A DNA stretch of 64,000 bases, from assembly GCA_031308135.1 (NCBI GenBank), contig JAHLJT010008756.1:60320817-60384816 (forward strand), read 5' to 3'. Below, piece after piece: positions 30,900-43,639 of the stretch; within the stretch, counting starts at the first letter, position 1; every line of letters begins with the position of its first letter. This DNA comes from Acheta domesticus (taxonomy: Eukaryota > Arthropoda > Insecta > Orthoptera > Gryllidae). The translations under genes were made by a program, and so were the position numbers. Under the pieces are notes generated by a model. The model made no database searches. It was not told where the DNA came from and saw only the letters and a program-made list of their open reading frames with translations.

Positions 30900-31100
30900 G
30901 ACCCAGAAGTCGAAAGAATAAAAGAAGACTGACGAGAGAAAAGGTAAGAAGGAACAAAGAGAGTGAGTGAGAAGAGAAAGTGGAGAGAGAGGGAGGAGAG
31001 TGGTCGAGAAAGAGAGGGAGAGAGAGGGGGGTAGAAAGGTGGAGGGAGAGAGAGTGTGTGTGTGAGAGAGAGAGAAGAGCGCAGAGGTGGCGGGAGGGGG
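30900..31100. repeat. GA-rich polypurine tract
   Basis: Plus-strand GAGAGAGGGAG-type low complexity including GTGTGTGTGAGAGAGAGAG. Its ORFs are artefacts. Confidence 0.75.
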
Positions 31101-31300
31101 TGCGAGCACGCCTGACACGTGCAGGCGCTGCGGGGCGTGACCTCTTAAGTTATTCACGGCGTGAGGCTCCGGCACCTGAGCCAATGGGAACGCCCAACCC
31201 CGGCCTCTCACCTGCGCGCGCTTGCCGCTGCACAGGTGCGCCTACCCACGCTGAATGGAAGTGTCACCTGATCGACGAAGTGGACACGACTGGAGTAAAT
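31101..31300. other. Small GC-rich block
   Basis: Moderately GC- and CpG-rich, with no identified gene. A plus-strand ORF (30980-31429) crosses it from the purine tract and has no recognised domain. Confidence 0.5.
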
Positions 31301-32790
31301 ATCAGCTTCCTGCTTTTGCAGCCTCCGAGTGTTCCTGGTACAGCAAGTAAATTCGTTAAAGGTGTATTATTAGTAAGCAATGATGGTTACGCGAAAGAGC
31401 GTGCGAAAACCCTATGCGATACAGGCTGACAATATAACAAGCACTGTTTTTTTCCTGTTTTAATTTACGAAAAACGTGAATGTTTAGTGTGTTTGAAATT
31501 TTCCATTTTATTACAGTTAACAATAGTGGAAGTATAGAGAAAATTATGAAAGGGAAAACTAAGAACAAACAAAAACTAATTTTTGGATCGGAAAAAATAA
31601 TTATGAATAAATTATGTGTTCCATCAATAGTTTTCAAAATCAGTATTATTTCAGAAAGAATAAGAAAAAATAAGTAATTATAATTAAATTGTTGTTTAAA
31701 ATATCATAAAATGTCAATCATATAATAGAAAAAAACTGAATGTGACATTTTATTAAGATGTGAAGCTAAAATATTCCCCAATTTTATGACCCTTTACACG
31801 TAATATATTGTAGTGTTTGTGACCTTCATTTGTTTTGTTTTCACTATGAATTCACGTGCTTGATGGCAAGTGTAAAATTGAAATCAATTTTGTAACACTA
31901 AGGTCCAGGCAACACACTCAGTTCACATCTTTATCATTTCAGTCCAGAAATAAATCACGACATCACATTTTTCCTGCAGGGAGGGAAGGCCATTGTCGGG
32001 TGCGCAAGAACTCCCCAAGAATGAAATCTGACATTCGCTCTAAATTAATACACATTCATTTCTAACCGTCACTAGTGTTCCGTAGTGTTTAAGCATCGTA
32101 TCTTCACATTGCTCCAAAACGGGAGCCTCTTGTACACAAAGAATATTCAATATATATTTTGTTTTCAAAAATAAGTTCTCCAATGCTAGTTCTTTAATTC
32201 ACATCATGTACTTTTTTAAAATATTAGTAGTTTTTGCGCTATATTGAGCGAAAAAGTAGGAATATTTAAACAAATATTTTCTCAAATATTGTATATAAGA
32301 AAATATAATGAAGGGAATGAACATTTTTTTACATTATTCGGATACAATATATAATATCATTAGTGTACAGAAATTGATGAAAGTAACCTTTAAACAATAT
32401 TATTAAAAATGAAAATGAGAGTTACAAAGAATAAATTAATACTTATATTGGTTCGTAAGTATACCTTCTTAAAGTTTTCTCATTGCAAAATACTATAAAA
32501 GCTATTATTCAAGTTGATTTCATTAAACGAAAACACAGACAAAATTGCTAAATTTCTGAACGAATACGACTTGAATTCTTATGACCGAACACGACTTGAA
32601 TTCTTTGATTTGATTTCCCTAATATTGAAAGAGGAAAAAACAAGATCTATCATATAATTTAACAGAAGGCATCGGCGCAGTGAACGGAAATAAACCTCAT
32701 TTGATTTTCCGTAACGTGGATATTTCATCGAACATATAAACCAAATTATTCAAAAATTGACTCACAAAGCTGCGTCGTCGTAAAATTTCG
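31301..32790. other. AT-rich intergenic sequence
   Basis: No gene, repeat or RNA recognised. Confidence 0.65.
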
Positions 32791-33330
32791 GGCACGCAAG
32801 TCGTAAAATCGTGCGAGGCGGAGGGAGCGGAGCGGAGCAGAGCAGAAGCACCGGGAACACGCTCTCAGCCCTGCCCTGCGTGCCGACGCTCCGTTCCCAC
32901 CCATTTCATCACAAACAGCGGCGGGACATCTTGAGAAGAAGAAACTGCGGCAGTTACGAGAACGAAGAAGGCGTAGTAAAACTCGCTCGCTCCCACATTC
33001 TCTCTTTCTCAAAAGCGACGTAAAGAAATAATTGTTACTTGAGAAAACGAGGTCGGTCGTTAGCCTTGGGAGACGTCAGCTGGCCCACGCTCCCCGCCGG
33101 CAGAGCTTGGATGGGTGAGGGTGCCGATGGGTGAGGGAGCGTGCGCCACAGCGCCTTTGAGCAATCAGTGCGGCGAGGGCGGCGGCGGCGGCGGCGACGG
33201 CTGCGGTTGCGGCGCCGACCGCCGAGCTCCGCCTGCGCGTAGACTTTGTAGGCAATCCGCTGCACACAACTGCGCGGCGGGTCAGTCAACTGACAAGGGT
33301 GCTGGTCCAAGAATGCAGAAGGGCGCCCTC
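32791..33330. other. GC-rich block
   Basis: CpG-rich, including a GGC trinucleotide run near 33177-33200. ORFs on both strands are compositional. Confidence 0.65.
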
Positions 33331-34555
33331 TGTAGGGGGACTGCCAACTACTGTTTCCTCACACAGTGTGGAGAGTGAAATCCTTCTCAGTGGTCGACAA
33401 AAGAGAGAAGGCGAGTTATTTATTAGCTAGCGAATGTGTTTCGCATTCTTGGAAACCCGCAAAGTACTTCAGCTCTACCAGCTATTTACTCCTCTTTGAT
33501 ACTTTTATTACAAGCGTCTGACCACAAATAACGCTGTGCACATTTTAATTCCTGAGAGTGGTCTGTTTAACTGACGCGTTTATACACACTGGGAATACAG
33601 AATAAGAGAATTATATACGCTTCTGTGGGTAAAGAGAATACAAATGTACACAGTGTCTTTTACAAAACGTTCCTTCCAAAGCGTTTCGCTTAATCCGAAA
33701 TATCAGAAGAAAGATGGATGAAATATTAAAAAACGCTTCCAGTATAAACATGAGGAAATAAAAATGGAGTAAATTACGAATAATCAAATACAATATTCTT
33801 TATATACCTCTCAGAACATAATAAAAGTTTTAATTTAGCTTCAATATTTAACACTCTCTTAAATACTGAGATTTATTCTGAATATTGACGTTAAAATCGC
33901 AATGCAAGACATTCAATGCTTTTAATTGTTTATTACTCTTGATTATATTTCTACATAACATATTCTTCCAAGTCGTACTTCAATAGTTTGAAAGAAATAC
34001 TTGCAAATCTTTTTGGTTGCTTGCACTTTCAGTATAATCATCAAATTTTATCTAGAGAAACTAATTTCATTTTCAGACGAGTCTCATAATATATTGTAGT
34101 AATATGCCATCCTTGTCAATGTGGTAATTTTTACAATCATTCTGTTCTAAATAATCTTTTGCTGATCTATTAAAATTACCGTGATTACCTGTCACTTTTA
34201 ATTTTAACATTGAATGTTTTAACCTAAACTATGATAAAATATCTCTTGCAGTGAATTTTATTACATAATCTCGCTTAGTGTAACATTTGTATTCTTCATA
34301 CAGTCTCTCTAAAATTACCAAACATTTTCTTTAATGTCCTTTTAGTGTCGCTACCAATTCTTTTTCGATATACATGTTACAAGAATCTCAATTCCACATC
34401 AAAATCTCTAACGTTAAAATTCATCTCCAGAACATTTACTTCGTAAATCTTTGGCCCTTGTGTGCTCCTTTCCAAGAGCTAAGAACTAAGAGATTCCCTT
34501 CTCAAGACAGCTCACCAATCCTTCGCGTAAGCCTTCGTCTGGAGATCTTCACACG
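33331..34555. other. AT-rich intergenic sequence
   Basis: No gene, repeat or RNA recognised. Confidence 0.65.
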
Positions 34556-34850
34556 TGAAGCTCGATTCCTTTATCCCAAACGTGTCTTCGCGAGCGCTTG
34601 GCGAATCCCCTGCCTCTGCCGTAGCTTCCTCCCTTCGCCGCCAGGTGCGCGCATTCCCGCGGCGGCGCGTGCCTCTACCCCCTCCCTCCTCAGCCTCCCC
34701 TCTCCCCCCACACGTAAATCAGAACTGCGACGCGGCATCAGCGCTTTATTGGCCGGAAGAACCGCGCGCGGAGATAAAACAAAAGACGGCGCCGCGGCGC
34801 AGCCGGCTGCGCTGCCAGCGCCCCCTCGCGGCTTAATGCAAGTCATGGAC
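34556..34850. other. GC-rich block
   Basis: CpG-rich, and no identifiable gene. A plus-strand ORF of 179 codons spans the block and its AT-rich flank without a recognisable domain. Confidence 0.65.
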
Positions 34851-36405
34851 ATGTTTAAATATCAAAGGCTCCTTAAAAGCCATTACCCCCGCGTGTTTTT
34901 TGTGAGCTCGTAAAAAAGAGGGTCTTTTCTCCGAAGAAAGGACTTAAAATAGCAATCTGGGGGAGTATAGTTAAAACTCCGAGAAAGAAAATTCGGTTTA
35001 GATTGCTACTTAATTGAAAATGAAAATTTGTGAAGAATGAAGCGAGAGAGCTCGGCTTGCGCGGAACGGGAGAGTAGGAAAGCAGGAGAAGATAATAAGG
35101 TACGGAAGACGACGAAGAGGCTGCGTAGGTTAAACACTGAGGTCTCGCAGAGTAATCGCGGTTTTTGTACCTTTGACGGTCGCCTGCGTCAGGCATTAAT
35201 GAATAAGTCACTGCAGTCTTTCGTCCGGAGTTAACGAATAAACATGAAGTTTTTAAAAACTTTTTCAATGAAAAATTTTGTGTACAATACATAATTTCAT
35301 ATTTGATGTACTCTTTTTATAATATAAGTAGTTTAAATATTAAAAAGATTAGTAAAATATTGTTCGAAAGGTCAAAATATCAATATTTTATCAGATACTG
35401 GTAGTTTTCTAACCTCAAAAGAATTCGTGCAAATTGTGAAGTTCAAAATACGATAACGCAATATCATGTAGTAATACCTTAAAACACATCAATTCTTAAC
35501 AAAAAATAATTTGCGAACGAAGACATAACAACTAAACATCTAACTCTATGATACCGTTTCTTTTTAAAAATGTTCAAACTTTTCAATTATTACTGAATGT
35601 GAGAATATATATACACGAAATCAATACAAGTGTAATGAAATCCATCTTAAAAAGATACTTCAAGAAAAAGCTGCACCCGAGACGTTCAAACGGTCCCGAT
35701 CTGGGGACTCCCCAACCATTAGTTGTTATGATTTCAATATATTTGTAAACCCTCACCCTTAAGACTTTGTTCTTGTACTTGTACTAGTATGTTATTCTTG
35801 GAAACAATCTGTAACACATTCGTAACATTTTATCTTTATAAAACCTTCTACTGACGATTTTAGATGATCTTGTTAGGATTAAAAAATGTATAAACAAAGG
35901 AGCGCAGTTCCTCACCAAGCAAACAGTTCTTCTTTCGGCTGCTCCAGCAAGTACATAAATTATTATTAAATTGAACTTTAATATATTAAATGATAATTAC
36001 AATACCTAGCACATCGTCAGTCTATTTTGGCTGACTTCAGATTTCTATATTTAACTCGACTGTATCAAAGCATGCTGTTCATTAATTCAAATATATTCAA
36101 TTTTCTAATATCTCAATGTAACGTACTTCAAAGTTTCCATTGAATCCAATTTCAAGTGATGTTAGATTCGCCACATTAACTCTTAGTCATTCAAAACGTC
36201 TCGTTCAAAATAGTATATCAATTCTTTAAATATTACGATTTAATTTAATTTAAAAGATGTGTTTATGTAAACAGTAAAATACAGCAAGAAACGCAGTAAA
36301 ATACAAAATAAACGTGGTAATAAATGTCCCATATCGTGAAGCGGCGTACATAGCCTATACTATACACCCCAAAGTCTCTTTTAAAAATACTTCTTCGCGT
36401 TCGTC
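34851..36405. other. AT-rich intergenic sequence
   Basis: No gene, repeat or RNA recognised. Confidence 0.65.
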
Positions 36406-36665
36406 GCCAACCCTGGCTTCATCTGCCGCGCCCTTCTTCAGAGCTCCGTTCCCAGACGAAATGAACGTGGAAATTCCGTCGAGATAAAATTAAGCATGCG
36501 CCATTCCGCGGGTGTAACATACGTATGTTTAAGGGAAATCTGCGGCCCCCTTAAAGGAAGGGGCGCCGCTAGCCCCCCCTCCCCCCGCCGGCGAAGCTCG
36601 TAAAGACACCCATCGCAAGCGCACCAGCCCCTGGCGCAGTGATGCGGCATCCGTAAGAAAGCAGC
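36406..36665. other. GC-rich block adjoining a SINE
   Basis: Short GC-rich block ending within about 15 bp of the target duplication of SINE S1 copy 3. Confidence 0.6.
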
Positions 36666-36676
36666 AGTCTTCAAAA

Positions 36677-37041
36677 TATGATTGATATGATGCCGGGCGC
36701 GCCAACTACTGAGATCATTAGTCCCGTAAGTGTTGTGTTTTTTTACTCGGGAGGTGGCGGTGATCTTTTACCGCTGGCTGGTGAGATCCGGCGCCGACCT
36801 ACCATCGACTAGCGGGGTGTCCCCCAGCCAGGTAGTTTCCACCAGCGGGGAACACCCCCCCCCACAAGCCGGGACAATCTCTAAGATCCCGACCGGTCTC
36901 CCGGCATGTGTGGTAATGTAGTGCATGTTAGTGTGCGTGTGTAAGGGATAGGATAGGATAAGGAAGAGGAAGGAAAGACGGCGCGCGATCCGTGGCCCGT
37001 TTGTTAGAGTACTGCTCCGGCATTCGCTCGGTACTGATCGG
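36677..37041 (-). mobile_element. tRNA-derived SINE family S1, copy 3 (5'-truncated)
   Basis: The tail side reads ATTGATATGATGCCGGGCGC, then GATCATTAGTCCCGTAAGTG. GAGATCCGGCGCCGACCTAC and the TCTCCCGGCATGTGTGGTA block match copies 4 and 5. The copy stops at CTGATCGGAG, before the tRNA-like head, so it is 5'-truncated. AGTCTTCAAAA (36666-36676) and AGTGTTCAAAA (37042-37052) look like an 11-bp target duplication with one mismatch. Confidence 0.85.
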
Positions 37042-37054
37042 AGTGTTCAAAAAT

Positions 37055-37117
37055 AAAACATCGATGTTATCCGACCAAATACAATGTTTTTAAGCATCGA
37101 TGTTTTAAATTTGGTTT
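37055..37117. repeat. Inverted repeat containing ATCGAT
   Basis: AAAACATCGATG near 37056 is the exact inverse of CATCGATGTTTT near 37100, with the arms about 30 bp apart. Similar CATCGATG palindromic termini occur in small insect DNA elements, but no target duplication is clear. Confidence 0.5.
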
Positions 37118-39129
37118 CGTACCTACGACATTAAATTCGTTCGCAGCAAAATTTAATTTGACAGTGGCAGTGTTTATTAATTAATAAGTAATATTTAACT
37201 GAAAAACAAAGGAAAAAATAATAAGAACAATGGAAAAAATGGAGCCTAACACCTGAGAGCTCAGTCATTGGAAAGCATCAGACCTCGGTTCGCCGAATCG
37301 GAAGACAGGGAAGGCCGCACACCCACGGCGCATGCGTGCAGCACAGGGTTGCCAGACTGGGGGATTTTCTTTTGCTGTGGAGAAAAAATGGAGAACATAA
37401 ATGGACAGAGAATGTTTGGGGATTTTTTGGGGAAATTGTTTTCATCCTTTCTAGAATCCTTTTAAGGTCTCATAATGACCTTAGCAGTTGACGCGCTCGG
37501 AAATACGAAATAACAATCAATAAAAATAGTGTAATCCCGTGCTATCCTGGTCCCTCCCACCGCAAACTCTTCCATTCTCTCCAGTCCTTCCGTGTCCCTT
37601 CCTACCCTGCCATGCCACGAACCACGCGCCGCGCCCTCTCAGATGGTACGAAACGCGCTGCAAGTCGCTGCCGAGGTCTCCGCCGCTCCCATTGTGGAGG
37701 GCTAATGCCACTAGAGGGCCGCTCAAGTGTTGTCAGAGGCACAAAAAGGGGCTGCGTGGCTTCGCGCTCTCAAAGATTAAATAGTGTTCTGGCGAAGGCC
37801 CGCGGAGCGCTTCATTCAAAGGCACGAATGCAAAGCTGGGCTCCAGGGCGAAGCGGCTGCAGTCTTACACTTAGAGTGCTCGTTGGTGAGCCTAGAGGAC
37901 TTTGCACGCTGGTGATTTATTAAGAACGGTAGAATGCTACTTTCTCCTCTTGTGTTTTTAGACTTTTTTTCGTTTCTTCTGCTCATATTATGCATGAACC
38001 TTGTATATATAAACCCAATAATTTATATTCCTTTCATTTATATTCCTAAGTAGCACATTGAACTTTACAAATCTACCTATTTTTACAAATCCACTTATTT
38101 GAATAACGTAGAGCTAATTTTCATGAAATGGATTACTCACTTCCATAAGTAAAGATTTCTTTCTAAAATTTACTTACTGAATATTAAATGGCACCTGTGG
38201 GAAAGTGGAATACAAAACATTTGCAGAATTGAATCTTTCAGTTATTGTGTACAAGTTGATATGGTTTCATAATTGTTAGACACCACCTCTTTCATTAATC
38301 GGTTAGAAGTACTGAGTACCATACTCTCAGAAATACGTTACTTATGAATAATTCACATGTAACTAAACAATATGATTGAAGGCAAAAAATATAAAGTGAA
38401 GCTACACAAGAAACAAATCTGTCATTAACATTGGCCTTTGCAAACAATTACATCTCTTTTTTCACATTATATTCATTTTATTAAATTACAATGTTTACAT
38501 GCGAAGTTAGAACATATTACCCTTCTTCGTGGTCGTCTTTGTATCCTTTCTGTCACAACACACTCTTTTTGCAGCTAACTTTCCTCCCTCTGTGTCCAAA
38601 AATTTAATAAAATTGATTAAATTCATTCTCAATATACGAATAATATCATAATATAAATTAGTTGCACATAAAAGATTTTTCTTATATGACAATTCGCGTG
38701 ACGAGTTTTGTTCGCATGCAGTCTTTGAGACAAAAAAACGCTCAAACACTGAACTATTTTAACTTCGAACGTCATCAAAAACACTGCGGAACAACGAACA
38801 AATGTTGCCAGAAAGATACGTGTGACCCAGAACATAGTTGAATTTTTCTGCAAAGAGAGAACAAAGGGTCGAGCTGGTGAACAATTCGCCCGCGCCCACG
38901 CTGTAGGAATAAACCTTTACAACCAAATTTTTACTCGCGTTCGTATGGGTCATCATGCATTTTATTCAGACCATTTAAACATGGAGAAAAACTTTTTTGA
39001 AAGGACTGTTACTGTAAGAATACTGACTCCAAATGCAGCTGTTTGTAATCAACTCAAACACGATTTTTTTTGTTTTCAGGAAAAAAAACACAAAATGTAC
39101 ACGAGAGACATTATTTTCTGAAACCACGA
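37118..39129. other. Intergenic sequence, AT-rich with a GC-richer island at about 37545-37880
   Basis: No gene recognised. ORFs of 65-103 codons lack identifiable domains and overlap on both strands. Confidence 0.6.
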
Positions 39130-39711
39130 ATCCGCTCCCCGCCCCTTAATATTCCATCCCATGAATCAGAGCTTTCCCCGCATTTTCCCCGCGTTACGAG
39201 AACCGTTACCTCCACTCCAGGGAGCGCAGGAGCCCGGCAGGCGCCCGCGCAGACGTGCTGGGACTCCGCCACTCTATGACGCACGTGCACTCGCGTCGGG
39301 GTGCCTTCCTTTATTTACGAGCGGTGTCTCGACCTCTCCTTCCTTGTTCCCCCTCCCCTCTCTTTCGCCCTTTACCCCCACCCTCTCGCCTCCTCGCGAC
39401 CGCCGCCGCCGCCGGGGAAGCGATATTTCGCCACTATCAGGCGCTGATCCCGGGCCTCCCTAATGCAACGCTAATGGCAACGGTTTCTTCCCTCATTTCC
39501 GGACGCCGCTAGCGCCGCCAGACGAAATAAATCGAAGCTCCATTAGAAGCCTCGGGGGCGCCGGGACTTCCGGCGCGCCCTCTGCAGGCGCGGGCGGCGA
39601 GGGCTGCGCGTGGGGGGTGGCGGTGGGGCTGGGAGCAGGCGGGTGTGGGGAAGGTTGCAGGAAGTGGCGAAAGTGGTAGGAGAAGACGGTGTTGTAGAAG
39701 AGTGTGTTGGT
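39130..39711. other. GC-rich block adjoining a SINE
   Basis: CpG-rich, pyrimidine-skewed in its middle part. It ends at the target duplication of SINE S1 copy 4. ORFs are compositional. Confidence 0.65.
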
Positions 39712-39724
39712 AGATTGGCGATTC

Positions 39725-40177
39725 CAAACATTAGTTGATGAGGAGCTGAGATCATTATTCCCGTAAGTGTAGTCTATGTTTTATCGCGAGCGATTTCGGC
39801 GACCTTCCTTCGCCGGCTGGCAAGATCCGGCAGCGATCTACACCGGCTTGCGGGGATTTCCCCCATCTGGTTTCTCCCAGCAGCGGGACTCCGCCCCAGC
39901 CAGGACAAGCTCTGTGCACCCGAATGGTCTACCGACAAGTGTGTTAGTGTGGTGTACGCGAGTGTAGGTGTACGAAAGGGGTGAGGCAATATCAAGGAGG
40001 AGAAAGGAAAGATCGCTATCGGTGTCTCGCTTGTTAGGGTTCTGCTCCGGCATTCGCATGGTGTTGATCAGAGAAACCACGGAAAACAACCGTTCCAGAA
40101 AATCCTACCACTGTCGCACTGTCGAGAGTTGAACCCCAGGCCCTCCCGGTCAGAGGCACTCCAGGTTGTTACGAGTG
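39725..40177 (-). mobile_element. tRNA-derived SINE family S1, copy 4
   Basis: It contains ATCATTATTCCCGTAAGTG, GCAAGATCCGGCAGCGATC and GAGAAACCACGGAAAACAAC in the same order as the other copies. Minus-strand GGGGTTCAACTCTCG is the B box. The A-box end is missing. GTGTGTTGGTAGA (39712-39724) and GTGTGTTTGTAGA (40178-40190) form a 13-bp target duplication with one mismatch. Confidence 0.9.
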
Positions 40178-40190
40178 GTGTGTTTGTAGA

Positions 40191-40440
40191 AGCGAGGGGA
40201 AGGTGGCAGGTGTCTATCAGGTGGTATGGGCTGTAATGGGATGATACCGACATAATGAAGTACAAGCGCCCGCGGTGTGATGTTTGATAGTACGAGGGTC
40301 TAAAGTATGATTTGAGGAGCAATGTACAAGTACGTCAGTTGTTCGGAGCAACTGGGTTTCTTAACACGCAACGGTGTGGTTGTGCGATTAAAAATGGTAC
40401 GGTGGATGAGGCTATACAGCAATGAGTCCATCTGTGTAGT
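40191..40440. other. Intergenic sequence
   Basis: Nothing recognisable. Confidence 0.5.
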
Positions 40441-40860
40441 AGTATTGTAACAGGAGCGGATTTAGGGCTCACACTGTGTGTTGGAGAGGGGGGGAACGGG
40501 GTCGCGGGGTCGGAGCGGAGGAAAAGGGGGTGGCAACGACGCCGAGGACTAGGGCGGCGGCCGTGGAGACCACGTGATAACGGGCCCAGCTTCCGCTCAG
40601 AAGCCCCAGTGTTGCTGTTTTTCCAAACTGTTATTATCTGCAGCAAACTTGAGCCATGCTAATGGCGCGGCGCGTGCGCCACGATATCCGGGATTATGCT
40701 TGCGGGACGCGGCGCGCCTCGCAGGGGAGGGGCGGGCGGGGTGGGGGCAAGGGCGAGGAGGCGGGCGGAGGGGGAGGTCGATGAGGAGGGGGCACAACAC
40801 GTGGCAAAAGCGGTGGACGAGGCAGCAAAAGTGGCATGGAAGTCGTGCAAAATGAGACAA
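40441..40860. other. GC-rich block
   Basis: G-rich and CpG-rich. ORFs of 70-103 codons on both strands are compositional. It ends at the target site of SINE S2. Confidence 0.6.
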
Positions 40861-40880
40861 CGCAACAAGAAAGATTCAAT

Positions 40881-41129
40881 GCCGATCCCCGGTGGTCGAG
40901 ATCGCTAGAGCAGTAGTGTCGTAGGATCTCGGATCGAAGGGTCGCGGGTTCGAGTCCCGCCTTGGGCATGGTTGTATTTGTGTTTCGTCCTTTCACCTCC
41001 TATCGTCATTATGTCATCCTCACAGTTACCATAACGTTAAACCCTATTGGGTTTAACGTTTTGGTAACTGTGGTAATAGTGGTCGCTAATGACCTAGATG
41101 TTGATGGAACTATTAAAATTACAACAACA
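40881..41129 (+). mobile_element. tRNA-derived SINE family S2, intact, with perfect 14-bp target duplication
   Basis: AAGAAAGATTCAAT occurs at 40867-40880 and 41130-41143. The 249-bp element between them begins with a tRNA-related head: A-box-like GGTGGTCGAGATCGCTAGAG, and a T arm GCGGG-TTCGAGT-CCCGC (40944-40960) with a perfect five-base-pair stem. CCTTGGGCAT follows. A 24-bp inverted repeat lies at 41021-41072, and the tail is ACAACAAC. The GGTTCGAGTCCCGCC...GGGCATGG junction is reminiscent of polyneopteran SINE heads. The perfect duplication implies a comparatively recent insertion. Confidence 0.95.
41021..41072. repeat. Hairpin within SINE S2
   Basis: CACAGTTACC-AT-AACGTTAAACCC (41021-41044) pairs with GGGTTTAACGTT-TT-GGTAACTGTG (41049-41072) across a four-base loop. 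Only the central AT/TT positions mismatch. It may act as the RNA structure recognised by the partner LINE, or it may be an unrelated stem. Confidence 0.9.
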
Positions 41130-41143
41130 AAGAAAGATTCAAT

Positions 41144-42599
41144 ATCATGAGTTTAGGGAAAATATAAAACGACTGAAAAATTATTGCACATTACATTCAT
41201 CAATGACGTTACAATGAAACAAGTTTGTTTGCAACATGGCATAGTAATGAGTCATGTCCCTGATATATCTTATGACATTGTGCGAGTTACACTCGAATGT
41301 CCCATCTATTCAAAATTTTATTTGTCGAGACATACGTTGTTAAGACAAAGTTCTGTCTTATTGCGCAAGTAGATAATTTGTGGTATTCTGATATCATTGA
41401 CAACAATGTACTTCAATCAATGGTTCAAATGGACCTATTTGCAAGTCTAAATTTTTCCTGTAAATATTTAGAATTTTTAAAATGTAATGTATAATTGAAC
41501 ATAATAAAATTAGGATAGTATTTTACAGTAAAGGAATGAAAGTAATGGGAAAAAGTAGAACAAAAATATCAAAAATAAGCTGGTAAATGGAGCGTAATGA
41601 GTCATTGTCAAAACATAAATATATGCCACAAGAAGAAAATAAGGTATTCTATTTCCAATTACAAAGTACGATAAAAATCTATAAACGAGCCGAACGAGAT
41701 CAGACTAAGGTGAATGAGTGGAAATAAAGGTACAAATTAAAAAGAGCAAAACAAATAGTGCTAAATATCTACCGATAAAACCGAGCGAACAAACATTGAG
41801 GGGTAACCAATCTTCCTGACTCTTTATAGGATAGTTGCGAACATGACAAAACATTTCGCTTCCATGGAGCACCGATTAGAATTTTGTGCTAGTATGGGTA
41901 TCTAAAAGCAATGTTTTTCATGTCCCATACAAGACATAGACGTTTTACTCGTTATGTCGTGGTTCTTTTCTCAAATCACCACACATGCCATGAGAACCAG
42001 AATTCCTTTAAATCATCATCATTACCTTTCTAACGTCATCCTTCTTTTGCTATGATCACTTTAAAATTCTTTGCTTGAAAAACAGTAATGGTAAACTACC
42101 ATTGTGATCACCTGGTCAAGAAAGGAAGGAACATAAAAGAGCAAATATCTCTTTCGCCTACGCTAAAAAATGAATTTTCAACTCAACAAAAAAGTTGTTA
42201 GCAGACGCAAGGTGGACCAGACGTAAGCAAGAAGTCACAGAAAGATTGAAACGCATCAATGGACTGAAAGACCCCACTGCTATCCGGAGGATGCGAACCT
42301 GTCATTGCAACAAACTAAAGAAAGTTTTGACGCTGGAAACCAAAACGAATATACAAGACAGTGTACAAGACAATAATAAAAGTTAGATACCTACCCACCA
42401 GGTCAGAACGACAGGATAGTTCAGAACGAGCAAATGCATCAACACTTTTGAAAGAAGATAACACCAACAATAAACGACAACAAAAAAACAAAATGGTTGA
42501 GACTGGAAAGAGGCAACATCAATTTTCACGAATGAGTACACGAAAATAAAGTTGGGAGAAGACGCAAGGAGTCTCAAAGGGAGCAAATCCTGAACAGGT
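41144..42599. other. AT-rich intergenic sequence
   Basis: No recognised gene. A 63-codon ORF at 42195-42386 is lysine/arginine-rich but matches nothing I know. From about 42550 the sequence grades into the tandem array. Confidence 0.6.
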
Positions 42600-43370
42600 G
42601 GCCTAACACGAACAAACCGCGCCGACACGAAAAGAGGATGAACCCCCGTTGCTGTAAAGAAATAACGAAAAAGCGTAGGATGAAATATAATATTAATTAA
42701 CACAACAACATGAATGTCAATAATACGAATTGGCCGCTAGTTGCACCCTGAAGAGTGAACTGCGTTCAGATAGACTACCACGCTCAACCGCACCGCTACC
42801 CGGCAGCTGAGAAGACCGAATCACTGCAGCATAATAACGAAAAAGTTGAGGCTGAAAATTCAAATAACAGAGTATTTGGCAATATTAAGATATTAAGAAC
42901 TGCGAGCGAGTAGGCGCCGGACGAGTGAATTGCGAGTAGGCAGACTACTGCAACTTAACCACACCGCTACCAAGCAAATGAGAAGACCGAATCACTGCAG
43001 CATTATAATGAAAGAGCTGAGGCTGAAAATGGTGGCATCGATTCACATAACAGAGTACTTGGCAATTACACATAACAGTCTTATTCACATAACAGAGTAG
43101 ACAGACAATTACAACTCAATCGCACCGCTACCCAGCAGATGAGAACTTAGTAACAGCAACGTAATAACGAAAAAGTAGAGGTCTAAAAAGGTAATACCAG
43201 TTCCATCGACAGAATGCATACATGGCAATAAATAAGAATCGGTCGCAAGTAATCACCAAAATAATAAGTTGCGAGCAGACAGAATACCACGCCCAGCCGC
43301 ACCGCCGCCCGGCAGATGAGAAGACCCAGTCACAGCAGCGTAGTACCGAAAGGGCTGTGGCGGGGGGGGG
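42600..43370. repeat. ~170-bp tandem array, about five diverged monomers
   Basis: Monomers share CRCACCGCTACCNRGCARATGAGAAGACC, followed by CACTGCAGCATAATAACGAAAAAG and an AGGCTGAAAA block. The ATAACGAAA landmark occurs near 42662, 42834, 43005, 43164 and 43343, giving spacings of 172, 171, 159 and 179 bp. The last monomer merges into a GC-rich block. No coding potential is obvious. Confidence 0.85.
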
Positions 43371-43639
43371 GGTCCGATGGGAGCAGTAGAGCGCGCGGGG
43401 GCGGCGCGAAGGGTGGCTTGGGAGCTTATCTGCGCTCGTTGCCGCACGCCTCCCCGGCCCGCCGCCAGGTGCGCCAGGTGCGCGCGCGCGGCCGTGCGCT
43501 AATGATGAGGCACGGGCCTCGGCGGGCGCCGCCGGGCGGGGCACGTGGCGCGACGCGGGCGCGGGCGCGAGGCGACTGCCAAGTAGACGCCCGAGACACC
43601 GCTGTGGAGGAGGAAATGCCGGCGAAGTGGATGTAGAAA
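43371..43639. other. GC-rich block
   Basis: CpG-rich block between the tandem array and foldback copy 2. ORFs are compositional. Confidence 0.65.

Noticed and set aside
40881..40970. Functional tRNA gene with perfect T arm
   Set aside because: The rest of the cloverleaf is poor, and perfect target duplications show that it belongs to a 249-bp SINE.
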